NCBI RefSeq assembly: GCF_015160875.1 | Contig: NZ_CP063374.1 | Location: 7,319,501 to 7,383,500 of the forward strand | DNA from: Streptomyces chromofuscus | GTDB taxonomy: Bacteria > Actinomycetota > Actinomycetes > Streptomycetales > Streptomycetaceae | Direction: 5' to 3' | DNA: 64,000 nucleotides | Shown: positions 62,308 to 64,000 of the stretch, piece by piece | How positions within the stretch are numbered: the first letter of the stretch is position 1 | How the letters are laid out: every line of letters begins with the position of its first letter | Notes under the pieces: model-generated | Databases searched by the model: none | What the model saw: only the letters and a program-made list of their open reading frames with translations | Told to the model about the DNA's origin: nothing | Position numbers and translations under genes: made by a program

Positions 62308-63018
62308 TCAGTAGACGCTCAGGCCGTACGCCGACAGCCACTCGACCACCGGTTGGTAGTAGGTGACGCCTCCCGAGCCGCAGTTCCCGCTGCTGCCGAC
62401 GATGATGCCCAGAGCCGTGCCGCCCGAGAAGGCCGGACCACCGGTGTCTCCGGGCTCGGAGCAGACGGTGGACCGGAACAGTCCGTACACGGTGCCCCCG
62501 CCGTAGTTGACGGTGACGTTCACGGCCTGGATGGTCCCGCAGCGGTATCCGGTGGTCCGGCCCACATGGCAGAGCGACTGCCCGACGACGGGACTCGCCG
62601 CGCCGGTGATGTCGCGGGAACCGGCGCCGGCGCCCAGCGAGACCTCGCCGGGGTAGGCGACCGCCGTGTTGGTGTACCGGACGCTCGCGTAGTCGTCGCC
62701 CGGGAAGCTCACTCCCGCGGTGACGCCGACGGCGACCGTCAGGGCGGCGTCGGCGTACCAGGCCTGGGCGCCCTGCGCGCACCGGCCCGGCACGAGCGCG
62801 TACAGCGCGGAGCCGGAACGGGCGTTGAAGCCCACGGTGCAGCGGGCGCCGGCGCTGTAGAGGGTGTCGCCCCCGCGCACCGCGACGGCCGCCTGTGGCC
62901 CCGCCCGCTCCCCGGCATGCGCGCCCGGCCCGGCGGCGGACCAGCCGAGGAGGAGTACCAGTGCGACGACCGCCTGGACGACGGTTCGGAGGAGTCTTTC
63001 GCCCTGCATGGGACTCAC
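62308..63018 (-). CDS. Secreted S1 protease-like protein with lost catalytic residues
   Basis: A 236-residue chymotrypsin-fold protein. Signal peptide about 1-35 (VVQAVVALVLLLGWSAAGPGAHA). At the catalytic sites the His position in the usual TAGHC motif is VPGRC, the Asp is kept (FPGDDYASVRY), and the usual GDSGGP is GDTGGP. With Arg and Thr in place of His and Ser it should not be a serine protease. The fold and cysteine pattern of the streptogrisin group are otherwise intact. GTG 63018 has AGGAGGT 5 nt upstream. Confidence 0.85.
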   Translation of the reverse strand: MSPMQGERLLRTVVQAVVALVLLLGWSAAGPGAHAGERAGPQAAVAVRGGDTLYSAGARCTVGFNARSGSALYALVPGRCAQGAQAWYADAALTVAVGVTAGVSFPGDDYASVRYTNTAVAYPGEVSLGAGAGSRDITGAASPVVGQSLCHVGRTTGYRCGTIQAVNVTVNYGGGTVYGLFRSTVCSEPGDTGGPAFSGGTALGIIVGSSGNCGSGGVTYYQPVVEWLSAYGLSVY

Positions 63019-63117
63019 GGTGACCTCCTGTGGCATGCACCGGCCATTGTGAGTCCCTCCGGCACGGATGGTCAGGCCGAAACCCGCCATCCACACGGCG
63101 CGCGGGCCACCGTCGGC

Positions 63118-63753
63118 TCAGTAGGCGACCGTGATCCGGCTGCGCGGATGTGCGTTGCTCTCGAGTTCGTCCATGAAAGCGACCGCGTAGTCCTCGGCGC
63201 TGATACGGCTGCGGCCCTCGGCGTCGGTCAGCAGTTGGTCGCCGCCGATCCGGAAGCTGCCCGTCCGCTCGCCGGGGGCGATCTCCGCCGCCGGGGACAC
63301 GTAGGTCCAGTCGAGATCGTCGACCGTGCGGTAGAAAGCGAGGACGTCGAGGTGCGCCATCGCTTCGCCGAGGACCTCGGCGGGAAAGCCAGGCTGGTCG
63401 ACCAGCGCCTCCCCGGGCGCCACCTCCAGACTGCCCGCACCGCCGACCACCACGAGCCGGGAGACGCCCGCCGTCCGTAGCGCGTCGACCACTGCGCTGT
63501 TCATGGCGAGGAAGGGCTCCCTGGGGTCGCTTCCGTCGCGCGGCGGCACCAGCGCGGACGCGACGGCGTCGTGCCCGGCGGCGAGCTCCGTGACACGGCG
63601 CGGGTCCGCCGCGTCCGCGGCGGTCGCGGTCACGTCCGGCACGGGAGCCTCGCCGGATCGGCTGACGCAGGTCACCTGGTGCCCCCGGGCGACGGCCTCG
63701 GCGGCGATACGGCTGCCGACCATGCCGGTGGCGCCCAGCAACATCACTCTCAT
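63118..63753 (-). CDS. NAD(P)-binding NmrA-like protein
   Basis: A 211-residue atypical SDR with the Rossmann motif LGATGMVGSRIAAEAVARGHQV (5-26). It lacks an evident YxxxK pair, as in NmrA-like sensors and flavin reductase-like proteins. Function unknown. A broken VOC gene lies directly upstream on the same strand. Confidence 0.84.
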   Translation of the reverse strand: MRVMLLGATGMVGSRIAAEAVARGHQVTCVSRSGEAPVPDVTATAADAADPRRVTELAAGHDAVASALVPPRDGSDPREPFLAMNSAVVDALRTAGVSRLVVVGGAGSLEVAPGEALVDQPGFPAEVLGEAMAHLDVLAFYRTVDDLDWTYVSPAAEIAPGERTGSFRIGGDQLLTDAEGRSRISAEDYAVAFMDELESNAHPRSRITVAY

Positions 63754-63780
63754 GTACGGCTCCTTGCTGGTGACGTGACC

Positions 63781-63935
63781 TCAGCGGCCGGGGAACCGCT
63801 CAATCCCCCGCAGCACTCGTCCGCTGCCGTCCGGCTCGGCGAAGGGAGCGCCGCTTGCGTCGTCGTGGAAGGCTTGGCCCGGTCCGTGTCGGAGACGGGC
63901 ACGGGCAGCACGAGGACGTCGAGCTTCAGGTCCAC
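63781..63935 (-). pseudogene. VOC-family gene remnant
   Basis: From ATG 63935 the frame reads MDLKLDVLVLPVPVSDTDRAK, the usual start of a VOC protein, then a one-base loss near 63868 shifts it. In the next frame it gives a VOC C-terminus (AEPDGSGRVLRGIERFPGR) and stops at 63781. The middle of the domain is deleted. The last 65 bp of the window hold nothing recognisable. Confidence 0.6.
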
Positions 63936-64000
63936 GGGGTGTCCTTGCGTGTGAGCGGTGGAGCTGTCCCTACCGTGTCCGCCGGCCGCTCAAACCGCGG

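Noticed and set aside
1-64000. Biosynthetic gene cluster, prophage or integrative element
   Set aside because: No synthase, integrase, transposase, terminase or attachment repeats were found; oxidoreductases and regulators here are scattered.

Overview
The window is very GC-rich, with strong third-codon GC bias, GTG and TTG starts, purine-rich ribosome sites, an iron box, F420-type and partner-switch proteins, and many LacI/TetR/ROK regulators. This points to a Streptomyces chromosome. There are no rRNA or tRNA genes, no CRISPR array, no intact mobile element and no biosynthetic cluster. It looks like ordinary metabolic and accessory chromosome with an unusual number of decayed genes.

Layout. 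1-6.6 kb: tail of an upstream gene, a PLP-dependent threonine/serine dehydratase, a cupin, divergent MDR and SDR oxidoreductases, a MoxR-ATPase/VWA pair and a TetR regulator whose probable operator occurs three times here. 6.7-7.4 kb: remains of an ABC exporter. 7.6-11.2 kb: an OpuC-type osmoprotectant importer whose ATPase gene is convergent to its permease and binding-protein genes. 11.2-25.7 kb: an L-rhamnose locus. On the minus strand it carries lutC-lutB-lutA, rhamnulokinase, a bifunctional aldolase/dehydrogenase and rhamnose isomerase. On the plus strand it carries a sugar ABC importer, a mutarotase, a broken gene and a LacI repressor. Two divergent promoters each carry a TGAAA-type palindrome just past the -10, so uptake through rhamnulose-1-phosphate, lactaldehyde and L-lactate to pyruvate looks coordinately induced. 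25.8-37 kb: an S33 hydrolase, a PIG-L deacetylase, a frameshifted pentapeptide-repeat gene, an iron-box-controlled DUF2470 gene, a secreted lactonase-like propeller, an aromatic acid exporter-like protein, an FBP protein, a ROK regulator and an epimerase. 37-47 kb: a HAD phosphatase, a PHP protein, an SDR, a secreted GH16/ricin glucanase, VanZ, DUF4230, a STAS protein, and an MDR divergent from a GlxA-type regulator. 47-59 kb: VOC, DUF4235, a xi-class GST, a CDF transporter, a deazaflavin oxidoreductase, an ECF sigma factor, a TetR/DUF1348 pair, an aldo/keto reductase, a PhyH dioxygenase, a PAS-GAF-PP2C-ATPase phosphatase and a GH9 remnant.

59.5-64 kb holds the most unusual material. There is a small antitoxin/toxin pair whose Fic-like toxin has lost the motif histidine, preceded by a 20-bp palindrome. 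Next is a 541-residue protein that joins ECF-sigma-like helices, an anti-sigma-type H-x3-C-x2-C motif, one membrane span and an exterior ricin-type lectin. Convergent to it is a secreted S1 protease-like protein in which the catalytic His and Ser are replaced. An NmrA-like reductase and a broken VOC gene end the window.

At least seven genes here are fragments or carry frameshifts, and seven genes have a TANNNT hexamer 6-7 nt before ATG with little or no usable ribosome site, suggesting leaderless transcripts.
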